64,000 bases of DNA from Sorex araneus (GCF_027595985.1 NC_073305.1:150910423-150974422); one strand, 5' to 3'. Shown: positions 23,869-35,205, counted from the stretch's first letter. Notes: a model not told the origin generated them from the letters alone. Program-made: numbers and translations.

Positions 23869-24174
23869 ATTGAGTTGCTCCAGCCATACTGAATTGACGG
23901 ACTAAAAACATTAGTGGAATTCCCAACAGAAAATTTAGAATATATTAAGTACAAATAAGTGAATTGGCTGAAGTCTCTAGAGTTCAAAGTTTCTAAATAT
24001 TTGACAAAGCAAGAACATAGTTATTAATAATTATATATCTATAATGGCTTTACATGATAAACCTTGGCTTTCTTTTTTATCTCTAACATATCCCCAGTAC
24101 TTAATCTGACCTAAAATTCAGTCACTCCTTTTTTGTGCTGACATTTGTTAAACATTTCCCTCTGTGAAATAATT

Positions 24175-25545
24175 TTTTTTAATATGGAGGTTCTGTCTCT
24201 GCTTAGCTTTTCCTTTTTTAAATTTTTTTATTAGTGAATCACCGTGAGGTACAGTTGCAAATTTATGAACTTTCATGTTTGCATTTCAGTCATACAATAC
24301 AGTGTTCATTAACCCATCCCTTCACCAGTGCCCTTTTTCTCCACCAATGTTCCCAGTATCCCTCCCACCACACCCACCCAATTCCCCACCACCCCACCCC
24401 GCCTATTCGGCAGGGCATTCTTTTTTGTTCTCTCTCATTTTGGGTGTTGTAGTTTGCAATAGAGTAATTGAGTGGCCATCATGTTTGGTCTATAGTCTAC
24501 TTTCTGCACGCATCTTGTAACCTGAATGGATCCTCCCAGTATCCTCTACTTGGTGCTCCTGTCTCTATCTCAGCTGCCTTTTCCCCCAACATGTGAGGCC
24601 AGTTTCCAAGCTGTGGGGAAGACCTCCTGGTCCTTATCTCTACTAGTCTTGGGTGTTAGTCTCCCATTCTGTTACTTTTTATTCCACAGGTGAGTGCAAT
24701 CTTTCTATGTCTGTCTCTCTCTTTCTGACTCATTTCACTCAACATGATACTTGCCATGTTAATCCACTTATACGCAAATTTCATGAGTTTATCTTTTCTA
24801 ACAGCTGCATAGTATTCCATAGTACATATAGTATACATAGTACACATAGTATTGTGTAGATGTACCAATGATTCTTTAACCAGTCATCTGTTTTGGGGCA
24901 CTCCGTTTTTTTTTCCAGATTTTGACTATTGTAAACAGTGCTGTGATGAACATACAAATGCAGATGTCATTTCTACTATACCTTTTTGCCTCTCTGGGAT
25001 ATATTCCCAGGAGTAGTATTGCTGGGTCAAATGGGAGCTCAATTTCTAATTTTTTGAGAATCGTTCATATTGTTTCCAAAAGGGCTGAACCAGTCGACAT
25101 TGATGTGAAGATTCTCAACAAAATATTAGCAAATAGAATTCAACAACTCATCAAAAAGATCATACACCACAATCAAGTGAAATTCATCCCGGGGATGCAA
25201 GGATGATTTAACATTCGGAATCAATCAAAATAATCCATCATATTAACAAAAGAAAAGATAAGAACCATATGATCATATCAATAGATGCATAGAAAGCATT
25301 TGACAAGATCCAACACCCATTTATGATAAAAACTCTCGCCAAAATGGGTATGGAAGGAACTTTCCCCATATATTCAAAGCCATCTACTACAAGCTTATGG
25401 CAAGCATCATCCTCAATGGAGAAAAACTAAGAGCCTTCCCTCTAATGTCAGGAACAAGACAAGGATGCCCACTCTCTCCACTTCTGTTCAATATAGTAAT
25501 GGAAGTACTTGCAATCGCAGTTAGGCAAGAAAAAGATATTAAGGG
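24175..25545 (-). mobile_element. L1 with 5' inversion (twin priming) and probable short 3' transduction
   Basis: CCTCTGTGAAATAATT at 24159-24174 and 25546-25561 is a perfect 16-bp TSD. From 25095 down to 24230 the minus strand carries the ORF2 C-terminus and 3' UTR. From about 25101 to 25545 the + strand instead carries ORF2 reverse transcriptase: [27 protein letters not shown] and [20 protein letters not shown]. The two arms meet head to head near 25096-25101. Two T-runs (24173-24180 and 24213-24229) enclose about 30 bp of non-L1 sequence, which fits a second poly(A) signal downstream of the source element. Stops interrupt both arms. Confidence 0.88.
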
Positions 25546-25568
25546 CCTCTGTGAAATAATTAAGTGCA

Positions 25569-25700
25569 GCACTTTGTTATGTGTTCATGCTATGTATCAC
25601 ATATGTTTTCAGGAAAATACATTCAGAATCCCAGTGAGTTTCTAATGCTTTTGGCTCAGTGTTATATAAAATTAAATATATTGTTGCTATTAGATAACTC
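25569..25700. other. Unique sequence between L1 and SINE-B
   Basis: No recognisable element. Confidence 0.4.
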
Positions 25701-25701
25701 C

Positions 25702-25930
25702 TGGCTGGAGCGATAGCACAGCCGTTGGGCGTTTGCCTTTCACGCGGCCGACCTGAGTTCGTTTCCTCCGCCCCTCTCAGAGAGCCCGGCAAGCTACCGA
25801 GAGTATCGAGCCTGGCAAGCTACCCGTGCATATTGGATATGCCAAAAACAGTAACAATAAGTCTCTCAATGAGAGACGTTACTGGTGACCGCTCGAACAA
25901 ATTGATGAGCAACAGGTTGACAGTGATTAG
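25702..25930 (+). repeat. SINE-B (RTE-tailed)
   Basis: GGCTGGAGCGATAGCACAGC begins the copy; the internal second half is shortened (CCCGCCCGCACGGCAGA missing). It ends GAGCAACAGGTTGACAGTGA. TTAGATAACTCCT before and TTAGAAAACTCCT after form a 13-bp TSD with one mismatch. Confidence 0.9.
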
Positions 25931-25987
25931 AAAACTCCTACTGTTAAAAAATAAGCTCTAATTTTACATTAAAAAAAAGAATTTGAG

Positions 25988-26122
25988 GGGATGGAGTGAT
26001 ACCACAGTGGGTAGGGCATTTGCTTTGTATGCGGCCAACCCGGGTTTGATTCCCAGCATCCCATGTGGTCCCCTGGGTAAATCCTGAATTCAAAGCCAGG
26101 AGTGACCCCTGTGCAAAAAAAT
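25988..26122 (+). repeat. SINE-A (poly(A)-tailed), 16-bp TSD
   Basis: AAAAAAAGAATTTGAG at 25972-25987 and 26123-26138 flanks the copy. The head has GATACCACAGTGGGTAGGGC, and CCCAGCATCCCATGTGGTCC follows the B box. The region between the second half and the A tail is shortened. Confidence 0.9.
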
Positions 26123-26139
26123 AAAAAAAGAATTTGAGC

Positions 26140-26300
26140 GTCTGGGAGATTATGGTGCATGCCTAACACTCATGACTCAGATTTAATTCTCTGCACCACA
26201 TGGAACCCCAAGCATCCTGGAGGTACAGTCTTGGGGACCACCAAGCAGCTCTGGGTGTGGCCCAGAGGCCTCCAAGCACCCCAAAAGAGTCCCTGCTGTC
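26140..26300 (+). repeat. Old SINE-A-like copy
   Basis: GGTGCATGCCTAACACTCAT, then ATTTAATTCTCTGCACCACA and GGGGACCACCAAGCAGCTCT follow SINE-A order with many substitutions. Confidence 0.5.
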
Positions 26301-26701
26301 CCCTGCTCTGTGAGTGACATCACATCCTTGCACTCTTCTGCTGAACCGAAGATCTAGTTGGTTCCTGGTGGGGCCGCTGAACTTACTGAGCACTGCTTAG
26401 GAACACCACCTCTAAAAAAAAAAAGGGTTGAAGACATAGTACAAGAGTTAAGGATTTGCATGTTGCTGACATCAGTATTTGCCTCAGGTGCAGTCAGTTG
26501 TACCCCAGAGCACAACCAGGGCCCCAGCCCTGTTGGGTGTGGTCCTGGAAGCACTCAAATACCACCAGCATGGCCTGGGTAACCTCCCAACACACACCCT
26601 TTGCACTGTAGGACAGAACAACACATATCCACAGGCCCTGCATGGAACTGCAACCTGCTTGCCCAAGTAACTCTGGGAGAGACTCCCTGACCTTCTGAGC
26701 A

Positions 26702-26702
<1 letters not shown>

Positions 26703-26748
<46 letters not shown>
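26703..26748. repeat. (CA)n microsatellite
   Basis: About 23 CA units, lying close to the 3' end of the neighbouring minus-strand SINE-B. Confidence 0.97.
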
Positions 26749-26750
<2 letters not shown>

Positions 26751-26762
26751 CACAAAGTAAAA

Positions 26763-27013
26763 AAGCACTGCAGCACTGTAGCACTGTCGTCCTGTTGTTC
26801 ATCCATTTACTCAAGCGGGCACCAGTAACGTCTCCATTGTGAGACTTGTTACTGTTTTCGCATATCGAATACACCACGGGTACTTGCCAGGCTCTGACAT
26901 GTGGGCAGGATACTCTTGATAGCTTTCTGGGCTTTCCATGATAGACAGAAAAATTGAACCCAGGTCAGCCATGTGCAAGGCAAAAGGCTTCCCTGCTGTG
27001 CTACCGCTCCAGT
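26763..27013 (-). repeat. SINE-B (RTE-tailed)
   Basis: Minus strand: head with GCGGTAGCACAGCAGGG, weak CCTCCGCCCC block, GGAGACGTTACTGGTGCCCG, then a CGACAGTGCTACAGTGCTGC tail. The tail repeat continues toward the (CA)n. Confidence 0.88.
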
Positions 27014-27603
27014 AAAAAAAAACAATTTCTAAATAAAAATAATTTTTTGTGTGGTCTTAAACACATTATTTCTATTTTGTGACAAAAGAACTCACATTTT
27101 GTGGATATGGGCAGAAAAAGTACACAGCTTGCTAAATAAATGTACCTTTATTTATTTGCTGCTACAGAAACTTGAAGTAGAAGCCACCTAAGGCAATTTT
27201 ACATACACTTATATTATAAGTATTTTCCTCTCATTTTAGGCTCCATTTTTATTTTAGTACATAGTTATCTTTTACTTTAGGAGAAGTTACAGTCTAATCT
27301 AAATGGTTCTTCTTCACTTGCACTTAAAGAGAAAAGAAGCAAAATTTTGTGGACCAAAATTCAATTCATATCCTACTCAATGTAGTTGGGGATAATTACA
27401 TTTCACTACTTCACTGTTATCAAGTGGCCTTGCAAGCTCAGAGTCTCTAACTAAGCCTTGCAAAAAAGTAGAGCTCAAGAGTGGATCTTGTTTAAAGTAA
27501 CACTTACTGGGGAATATTAATTCATGAAACAGAAATGAGAAGCTGAAAAGAGAGAAAGTTTGTACAAGTATGGTTTAGTGGTTGCCTCTGTGGAAAACTG
27601 GGC

Positions 27604-28500
27604 CTCAATCCTAATCTTTTATTTATTTATTAAAAAAAATTTGGGGAGGGTCACACCTGGCGATGCACAGGGGTTATTCCTGGCTCATGCACTCAGGAAT
27701 TACTCCTGGAGGTGCTCGGGGGACCATAAGGGATACTGGGAATCGAACCCGGGTCGGCCGCATGCAAGGCAAACGCCCTACCTGCTGTGCTATTGCTTCA
27801 GCCCGAATCTTTTATTTTTAAAAATTTTTTTTAATGAATCACCATGAGATACAATTACAAATTTACAAACTTCCGTGATTATGTTTCAGTCATACAATGA
27901 TCGAGTATTCATCCTTCTAACAGTGCCCATTCTCCACCACCAATGTTCCCAGTATCCCTCCTTCCACCCTCCTCCACCTCTTCCACACTCCCCCCACCCC
28001 GCCTCTGTGGCAGGCGCATTCCCTTTTACTCTCTCTTGTTTAGGGTGTTATGGTTCGCAATATCGCAATATGGGTACTAAGTGGCCATCAAGTTCGGTCC
28101 ATAATCTATTTTCAGCAAATATCGCCAATCCTGAGCAAGCCCTCCAAGCATCATTTAACTGGTGATCCCTTCTCTATCTCAGCTGCCTTTTCCCCCAGCA
28201 TGTGAGGCCAGCTTCCAAACAATGGATCAATCCTCCTCTTCCTTATCTCTACTGTCCTTGGGTGTTAGCCTCCCATTATGTTACTTTATATTCCACAAAT
28301 GAATGCAGTCATTCTATGTCTGTCCCTCTCTTAGCATGCTACTCTCCATGTTGATTCACTTACATGCAAATTTTATGACTTCATCTTTTCTAATAGCTGC
28401 ATAGTATTTCACTGTGTAGTTGCACCAGAGTTTCTTTAACCAGTCATCTGTTCTTGGGCACTCAGATTTTTTCCAAATTCTGGCTCTCAATCCTAATCTT
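27604..28500 (-). mobile_element. L1 3' end with a SINE nested in its A tail
   Basis: CTCAATCCTAATCTT at 27604-27618 and 28486-28500 is a perfect 15-bp TSD. The L1 part (about 27838-28485, minus strand) is 3' UTR plus the last ORF2 codons. The A tail (T-rich on the + strand) is split by the SINE-A at 27625-27805. Confidence 0.9.
27625..27805 (-). repeat. SINE-A inserted in an L1 A tail
   Basis: AATCTTTTATTT at 27613-27624 and 27806-27817 is a 12-bp TSD inside the older L1's T-rich tail. The minus strand reads GGGCTGAAGCAATAGCACAG, then GGGTTCGATTCCCAGTATCC and GGTGTGACCC with an A tail. Confidence 0.9.
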
Positions 28501-29419
28501 ACAGGAACTTCTGAACAGCCATACAGAATGTGACTTTCAGTTGCTCATGCCAAAGACAGAAGGAAAGATTTATTCATCAACTCTCATGTTACCTATTTCC
28601 CAAGGACTGCCCAGAGAGAATAAACACATTCACACTTCCATGTGGATACACGGATCTCAAAGACTCAGCAATCTCCAAAGGACATCAAATGAAAAAGAGG
28701 TAGAGTCTTTCCAAGAGATTTGAGGGTAGGGCCTGCTACATTGATTGCCTCTGCGAGGTTATAGGGAGGAAATGACTGGAACTGTGAGAGCACACAAGGT
28801 CTAACGTAATATTGTAGGGAGAAAGAGATCAGGAAATAAGAGAAAAGGGCAATTTTATTCATTTGAAGCAAGAAAATTAGCCTGCAAAACACACACACAA
28901 ACACATACTCTCAATTAGTAATTGTGTGTATGTCTTGGAACAACTTTCCCTCAAGTTGTGAGAGTCCATTACTTACATCTCATCTCCTCTGTGTTTATTA
29001 GCACTTAGCAGGCAGTTTGAAACTGGTGAAGAGGAATATTTACACTGGCAAATCATAAACATGAGAGCATTTCATTGTTTACTTCTGTGTTAAGAGAATA
29101 GAAAACTAATTTATCTGAACATAGTACGGTGTATGAAAATAAGTGAGAGCTCATGTACATATACATGCATGATAAGATATAACTTGTTTTTAAGTTGTAT
29201 TTTGGTAAAATAATAAAGGTAAATAAATATGAAAAAACAGTAATTTTTAGTACCAAAATAGAAATCAGTCAAATTTTTCACAGAAACCTTCTGTGAAAAA
29301 AAAACAGACTTGAAAATATGAATAAAATGCTAATATTAACACATACCATCACTCCAATTAAAAAGAGAAAAAAAGTGTTACCTGTTCAGATGATTATCTT
29401 AATACAAATCTTACTACTT
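28501..29419. other. No recognisable repeat or gene
   Basis: The stretch is unique-looking; a short CA-rich patch lies at 28888-28905. Confidence 0.4.
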
Positions 29420-29800
29420 GTTATGGGTTGAGTTGTGTCCCCCTAAAACTCATATCCTAAAGCCTTCAGCCCAATACCCCAGAAGTGACTAAATTTGGAA
29501 ATCACTCTTATGTAGATGATTAAGTTCAACGAAGGTCACTAGGGTGGTTCCTATTCCAGAATGACTGGTGTCATTTTTAAGAAGAGGTAATTAGAAAATA
29601 GTTGTTGCCAGCAGGAAGACCACAGAGAAGAAAATACATGGAGAAGCCATTTGCTAGACAAGGTGAAAATTCATAGTAGGAACAAGCCCTGCTCACATCT
29701 TGACCCCAGGCTTCCAATATCCAGAATTAGGAGAATGTTAATTTCCATTATTTATGCCCACTCAGCCTGTGGTGGTGTGTGAGGACAGCCCAAGTTAACT
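29420..29800 (+). repeat. Ancient mammal-wide interspersed repeat
   Basis: GTTGAGTTGTGTCCCCCTAA, CCCCAGAAGTGACTAAATTT, CATTTTTAAGAAGAGGTAAT and CAAGCCCTGC recall a widespread mammalian repeat beginning GTTGAATTGTGTCCCC. I cannot place the subfamily. The same family appears reversed at 58495-58930. Confidence 0.65.
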
Positions 29801-30475
29801 AACAAATCAGCACAATTTCAATTTAGTCTTGACAATCAGGGCAGGGAGAGCTTTTAAGAACCAGTGAGCAGGACCCACTGAGACAATGTGAGGGGGAAGG
29901 TCATGATAATCTATTACAACCTTAGTATGTCCACAGGAAATGCACCAGATATTCAAGGAGAAGCTCCCAAGGGTGCAAAAGTCCTATAATACCTTCAAAT
30001 CTCCATTCTCATTTTAATAAGCACGCATTTTATAATTCAAGCAGCTATTTATTCAGAGAGCCTAGAACACACAAAAGAGAACCCTCTACAAAGGCAAATG
30101 CATCAATTCTAGAATTGTCTTTGCTCTCAGGAACCAGAGCTTTTCTACATATGACTATCCCAGGTGAATTATTAGTACAGTAACTATGCCAATATAAAAC
30201 TACCATAATATATTAAATTGCACACTTATTTTCATAACACTAATAACTAGTAAATATGACTAAAATAGAAGCATCCTTTGGTAACACTCTAGCTTGTATT
30301 AAAATGCACAGGGAAACATAGATACATCTATATACCTATATTGTATAATATATTCATAATTGTTTATAACATATACACATATGATATTCAAATATTGCAT
30401 ATTTATATAATGTATGTGTATACACACATATATACATACATATATGTATATTACCTGAATCATGATACAGTTACT
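29801..30475. other. Unique-looking AT-rich sequence
   Basis: No gene is seen. 30320-30455 is a low-complexity AT/ACAT tract. Confidence 0.45.
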
Positions 30476-30490
30476 AAAGACATAGTAATT

Positions 30491-30669
30491 AGGGGCTGCA
30501 GCAATGGTACAGCGGGTAGAGCATTTCCCTTTCGTGGCATCAAGCCCGGTTCAATTCCCAGCATCCCATATGGTCCCCCGAGCACTGCCAGGAGTAATTC
30601 CTGAGTACAAAGCCAGGAGTAACCCCTGTGTATCACCAGGTGTGACCTAGAAAGCCCCCCCGCCAAAAA
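30491..30669 (+). repeat. SINE-A, 15-bp TSD
   Basis: AAAGACATAGTAATT lies at 30476-30490 and 30670-30684. The copy shows CAGCATCCCATATGGTCCCC and ends GGTGTGACCTAGAAAGCCCC with a short A run. Confidence 0.93.
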
Positions 30670-30974
30670 AAAGACATAGTAATTATAATTATTATCCTGG
30701 AATCCCTTTTACATTTTTAAAATCACATATTCTTCCTTTTTAAAACAACACACTCTTCTTCACTTTGTAAAAGAGTTTAACCCTTGTCCATCTGAGATGA
30801 TCCAGAGTTATGTAGGGAGCAATGGCTTTGGGCTTGAACTCCTTGTCTTCTTACAATTTCTTTATTGCATCTTGAAATGAGCAGTTAGTGTACAGTGGTG
30901 CATTTATTTTAGTCTAGTGACATAACCTCTTGCTTAATTTTTTCTGACATACATATATATGAATATAGTATATG

Positions 30975-31229
30975 GACTGGAGTGATAGCACAGCAGGTAG
31001 GGCATTTGCCTTGCATGCGGCCGACCCTGGTTCAATTTCTCCATCCCTCTCAGAGAGCCCTGCAAGCTACCAAGAGTATTCAGCCCCTATGGCAGAGCCT
31101 GGCAAGCTACCCGTGGCATTTTCGATATGGCAAAAACAGTTAACAATAAGTCTCACAATGGAGACATTACTGGTGCCCGCTTGAGCAAATCAATGAACAA
31201 TGGGATGACACTGATACAGTGACACAGTG
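30975..31229 (+). repeat. SINE-B (RTE-tailed), 10-bp TSD
   Basis: ATAGTATATG at 30965-30974 and 31230-31239 brackets the copy. The tail GACACTGATACAGTGACACA abuts the TSD directly with no A run, so the GTGA-type repeat is the true 3' end. Confidence 0.93.
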
Positions 31230-31239
31230 ATAGTATATG

Positions 31240-32040
31240 ATATGTAGTTACTATGTTACATGTCACATATTTAGTGCTCATGGAAAAGCAAAGAAGAAAG
31301 AAGAAAAACTTAATCTTAGAAATCTAAAGTTGTTTGACATAGTAACAGTACAAGGTTTTAGCTTTAGAGAGACTTATTTCCTACAGTTAAAGCCTTAACT
31401 ATGTAATTTTGGGCAAATTAATGAATCTTACTTCAATTTCTATGTTTACAAACAAAAAAATTGCAAAGCAACTTAACTCACAGAGCATTGAAAATCAAAA
31501 CTGCTATTCTTTATATCAAAGCCTTATAATATCCCATGAAACAATGTTAAATCTAAAAAGATCAAGGTGAAACTACAGCAATAAAACAATCTCATTTGTT
31601 TATCTATAATAATCTCATTTGTAAAATGGAGATAATATATCTCATTTAAGGGATATTATGAAGAATAGAATTGTTTATGCATGTAAACTGCCTAGAAAAG
31701 TACATGAAACAAAATAGATAATTTTTTAAATGATAGTAACTACCATTATTGAATTGTTATCTTTGAAATAAGAAATTTTATTGCTTATGTCTTAAAGGGC
31801 TTATGATTTGGAGCCCTCTGGTGTTCACAGTGGTTACTACACTTCTAAGTGGGCAGGTTTGTATTAAACTATCTTAAATCCGAGTTTAAGATAGGTCTAA
31901 TAATTTACATATGCTTTGACACACATAAATCAGATGTTGCTTATTTAATATCTAGTTAAACTATTTTTGTTTTATTACAAAAACAAAATTTCTATCATTA
32001 TGAAAAACATTTAACGACTATGTTTTTAACATACAGAGAA
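31240..32040. other. Mostly unique, with MIR-like traces
   Basis: TGGGCAAATTAATGAATCTT (about 31411) and TCATTTGTAAAATGGAGATA (about 31614) resemble the MIR core; boundaries are unclear. Confidence 0.4.
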
Positions 32041-32043
32041 ATA

Positions 32044-32105
32044 ACTTTTGGGTTGGAGAGATAGTACAGGGGTTTAGGTGCTTGCCTTGCACATAACCAC
32101 CCCTG
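32044..32105 (+). repeat. SINE head fragment
   Basis: TTGGGTTGGAGAGATAGTAC and TTAGGTGCTTGCCTTGCACA match the first ~60 bases of the SINE head; the rest is replaced by the element starting near 32110. Confidence 0.6.
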
Positions 32106-32109
32106 GCAT

Positions 32110-32790
32110 GGTTATGGGGCCTCATGTTATGCTCCCTTCTGTGAGCAGCAGCCGTGAGTTCTAGAGGATGGCCGATGAGATTATCTGGCGCTGGCAGGAA
32201 GTGGCTTATAGAAATTAATCATTATAAGTTGACTTTTATTAATTTACTTTCTGATAAATTTGCCATTCTTCTAAGTTTTTTTTTTGACCAAGTAATATGA
32301 AATAAAATTTCTATATGCCTCTCACAGGGGGCAAAAAAAGTTTTATTTAAGATGCAATAAGATCCAAGCACAAAATAAAGTTTAATACAATATATTTAGA
32401 TACCAGATTTGAAAACTTAGTTATGAAAATAAGAATAGGCAGAATCTTATATCATATTAAAGGCTTTGAATTTCTTGATTTACATAGGTTAAAGTCATAG
32501 AGCAGTCAATCACTACATATTCACTTTTATTAATTTATTTTCAGATAATTCCCTTTGCCACTTCTTTCAGTTTTGTTGGAGCAAGTAATATGAAATAACG
32601 TTGCTATATACCTGCCAAGGGGGCAGGCTGGTGGGTCAGAGGGAACCTGGGGACTCTGGTGAAGGGAAGGAGACATTGGTGTGAGATTGGTGTTGGAATG
32701 TTACATGATTCAAAGAACTCTGTTATGAAATACTTTGTAAATCGTGGTATCTTAATTTTAAAAATTTTTAAAAACTGGGGAAAAAAAGCC
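32110..32790 (+). mobile_element. Composite retroposon with internal duplication and L1-like 3' end
   Basis: The 5' end has GAGCAGCAGCCGTGAGTTCT and GATGAGATTATCTGGCGC, shared with the repeat at 57.2-57.8 kb. Two copies of an AT-rich unit begin CTTTTATTAATTTA at about 32233 and 32524 (period about 291), each ending in a G-rich GGGGGCA. The tail has CTGGTGAAGGGAAGGAGACA and a terminal A/T-rich run resembling the L1 3' end. No coding sequence is seen and boundaries are approximate. Confidence 0.5.
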
Positions 32791-33775
32791 TGAAGAAAGA
32801 CTTCATAATGAAAAAAATTTTCAAAAATTGAATAATGTAATTATGAGTTTGATGCACAAAGAGCTTTTTTTTTTACAAAGAGCTTTCTAACAGTGATGAA
32901 AGTGCATGTAGGGAGACGAAGAGACGCTTTATAGAAGGCTGGAGCCAGAGTGGCCTCGAGTCACTGGCAGGAGACCAGAATATGGTGAGCAGAGGGGTGG
33001 GCGGGCCCACCTGAGAGGCCCGTGAGGCAGGTGGGAAACTGTGAGTTTCCACCACCGTTTCCGAAAGTAGATTCCCTTCAAATTGAGGAAAATGTTTTTC
33101 TCACCACCCATTGAGTGTGCTTGTGTGTGTGCGCGCGTGAGTGCATGTGCGTGTGTGTGTGTGTGTGTGTTTGTGTGTGTATGTGTAAATGCCCGCAGGC
33201 TCAAGTTGCTGAAGCAAAGCAAATTAAGTTGGTTTGGTTTTTATTCTTTCGCAAATTCTCATGCACTGTAAAACTCTAAGACTCTTACTTAAATTTCTCA
33301 ATGATTTGATCTTGAAGTAGTTTAAAAAGCTTAAACTGCTAGATTTTAAAGTTAGTTTTTGTGTCTTCATAATATCAAAATACAAACTCAAACATCAAAA
33401 TAAGAATATCAGCAGAATTATCTTGAGAAATACCCCTGGGTTAAAGAGAGGTGTAGATTTTGCTTTGTTTTTTGTGAAGACAGTAATTGTATGACTAGGC
33501 TTGTGTTTTACAGGGATCACTGGTAACAGTTTAGTGGCTGACTTAAGGGAAAAATAAAGAGGCTGCCAAGGATTGAGATGCAGTTCACTGACAGTTTGTC
33601 TTACCTGTGTGAGGGCCTGAGATTGTCACCTCTCTGTCCTCTCTTTCTATAGTATGCATAGTATATCGATGTACACGGATATATCTGCAACAAATATATA
33701 CATATTTATACATTTATAAGCTAGAGGCTGACATTTAGTTACATGATTGCTAAATCACCATATAGTCCACCTGGA
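32791..33775. other. Unique sequence with TG-rich microsatellite
   Basis: An impure TG/CG repeat lies at about 33116-33186. No other element or gene is recognised. Confidence 0.5.
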
Positions 33776-33789
33776 GAAAATAGAGCACA

Positions 33790-33962
33790 GGGGCTGGAGC
33801 AATAGCACAGCGGGTAGGGCGTTTGCCTTGCACCCGGCTGACCCGGGTTCAATTCCCAGCATCCCATATGGTCCCCTGAGCACTGCCAGGGGTGATTCCT
33901 GAGGGCAGAGCCAGGAGTAACCCCTGTGCATTGCCGGGTGTGACCCAAAAAGAAAAAAAAAA
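33790..33962 (+). repeat. SINE-A, 14-bp TSD with one mismatch
   Basis: GAAAATAGAGCACA at 33776-33789 and GAAAACAGAGCACA at 33963-33976 flank a near-consensus copy ending CCGGGTGTGACCCAAAAAGA plus an A run. Confidence 0.95.
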
Positions 33963-34070
33963 GAAAACAGAGCACAATTGCTGTATATACCCTAAATTTT
34001 AAACTGTGAGAGCTGAAAAACAGTTTTAGGGCATCACAAATTTGAAGTCAGTCATTATATTTTTCTTGTT

Positions 34071-34247
34071 TTGGGGGGCCACACCCAGTAAGTGCTTAGG
34101 GGTTACTCTTGGCTCAGTGCTAAGGGATCATTCCTGGTAGTGTTCTGGGAAACAGGATTTGTTTCCCATATCAGACTCTGGGAATCAATCCCTGGTTAGC
34201 TGCATACAAGGCAAGCACTTTGTCCATTGTACTGTCCCTCTGCCCCT
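34071..34247 (-). repeat. Old SINE-A, minus strand
   Basis: GGGGGGCCACACCCAGTAAG at the left and a diverged head CAGAGGGACAGTACAATGGA on the minus strand. Confidence 0.65.
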
Positions 34248-34284
34248 GAATTCAGTAATTTATACTTTTGCAAAAAAGAGATTG

Positions 34285-34440
34285 GGGTCATAAAGATGAT
34301 TCAATGGGCTTTGCATATAGGAGGACCAGTTTGACCTCTCATACCTTATGATCCCCAGAGCAGACCAAATAGTGACCCCAGAGCACTAACACAAGACCAA
34401 GAGAGCAGCCTCTAAGCACTGATGAATGTTCCCCAAACAA
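34285..34440 (+). repeat. Old SINE-A followed by (CA)n
   Basis: GGGGTCATAAAGATGATTCA is the head and ATGATCCCCAGAGCAGACCA the middle. A (CA)n of about 30 units follows at 34452-34514. Confidence 0.55.
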
Positions 34441-34450
34441 ACCATACTGG

Positions 34451-34451
<1 letters not shown>

Positions 34452-34509
<58 letters not shown>

Positions 34510-34514
34510 ACACA
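34452..34514. repeat. (CA)n microsatellite
   Basis: About 31 CA units with one ATA interruption near 34504. Confidence 0.97.
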
Positions 34515-34675
34515 GCTTGTAAACACAAAAAAATGATAGATTTCTTAGAAAAATAGAAAAATATTGTATTTCAAGCAGAAATTAGTACAACAATTTCTTA
34601 TAGTAAATCTGAGTAGCAGCAAAAAGAAAACCACAAAAAGAGAAAAGACCTAGTAAGTCTCAAATGCAATGCATA

Positions 34676-34928
34676 AATTGCACTGCACTGTAGCACTGTC
34701 GTCCCGTTGTTCATCGATTTGCTCGAGTGGGCACCACTAACGTCTCCATTGTGAGACTTGTTACTGTTTTTGGCATATTGAATACACCACAGGAGCTTGC
34801 CAGGCTTTGCCGTGAGGGCGGGATACTCTCAGTAGCTTGCCTGGCTTTCTGAGAGGGATGGAGGAATCGAACCCGGGTTGGCTGCATGCAAGGCAAACGT
34901 CCTACCTGCTGTGCTATCACTCCAGCCC
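34676..34928 (-). repeat. SINE-B (RTE-tailed)
   Basis: Minus strand: GGGCTGGAGTGATAGCACAG, GGGTTCGATTCCTCCATCCC, GGCAAGCTACTGAGAGTATC, ending GGACGACAGTGCTACAGTGC. Confidence 0.92.
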
Positions 34929-35049
34929 ATAGATTAAACACAATGGATAACTTACAGGGGAAAATTACAGGGGAAAAAACAAATCCTTTTCCCCTTCCCT
35001 TTTCCCAAGGGGTACACAGAGGAGTCTGGGAACCACAGATTCATGGCCA

Positions 35050-35205
35050 ACAGGGGCCTATGGGTTCAATATGAGGGTCCAAGGATGCTGCAGGGATCTC
35101 CCAGGGCCTCACTTGGAGATTCTCAGGGACCTCGTGGCACTGGGGATTGAAAGGGGGTCAGCTGCATGCAAGGCATGTACTCTCTGTGCTTGGCCCTGTA
35201 CTCTC
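35050..35205 (-). repeat. Old tRNA-SINE, minus strand
   Basis: CAGCTGCATGCAAGGCATGT is the reverse of the A-to-B box region; flanking SINE-A blocks are strongly diverged. Confidence 0.5.
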
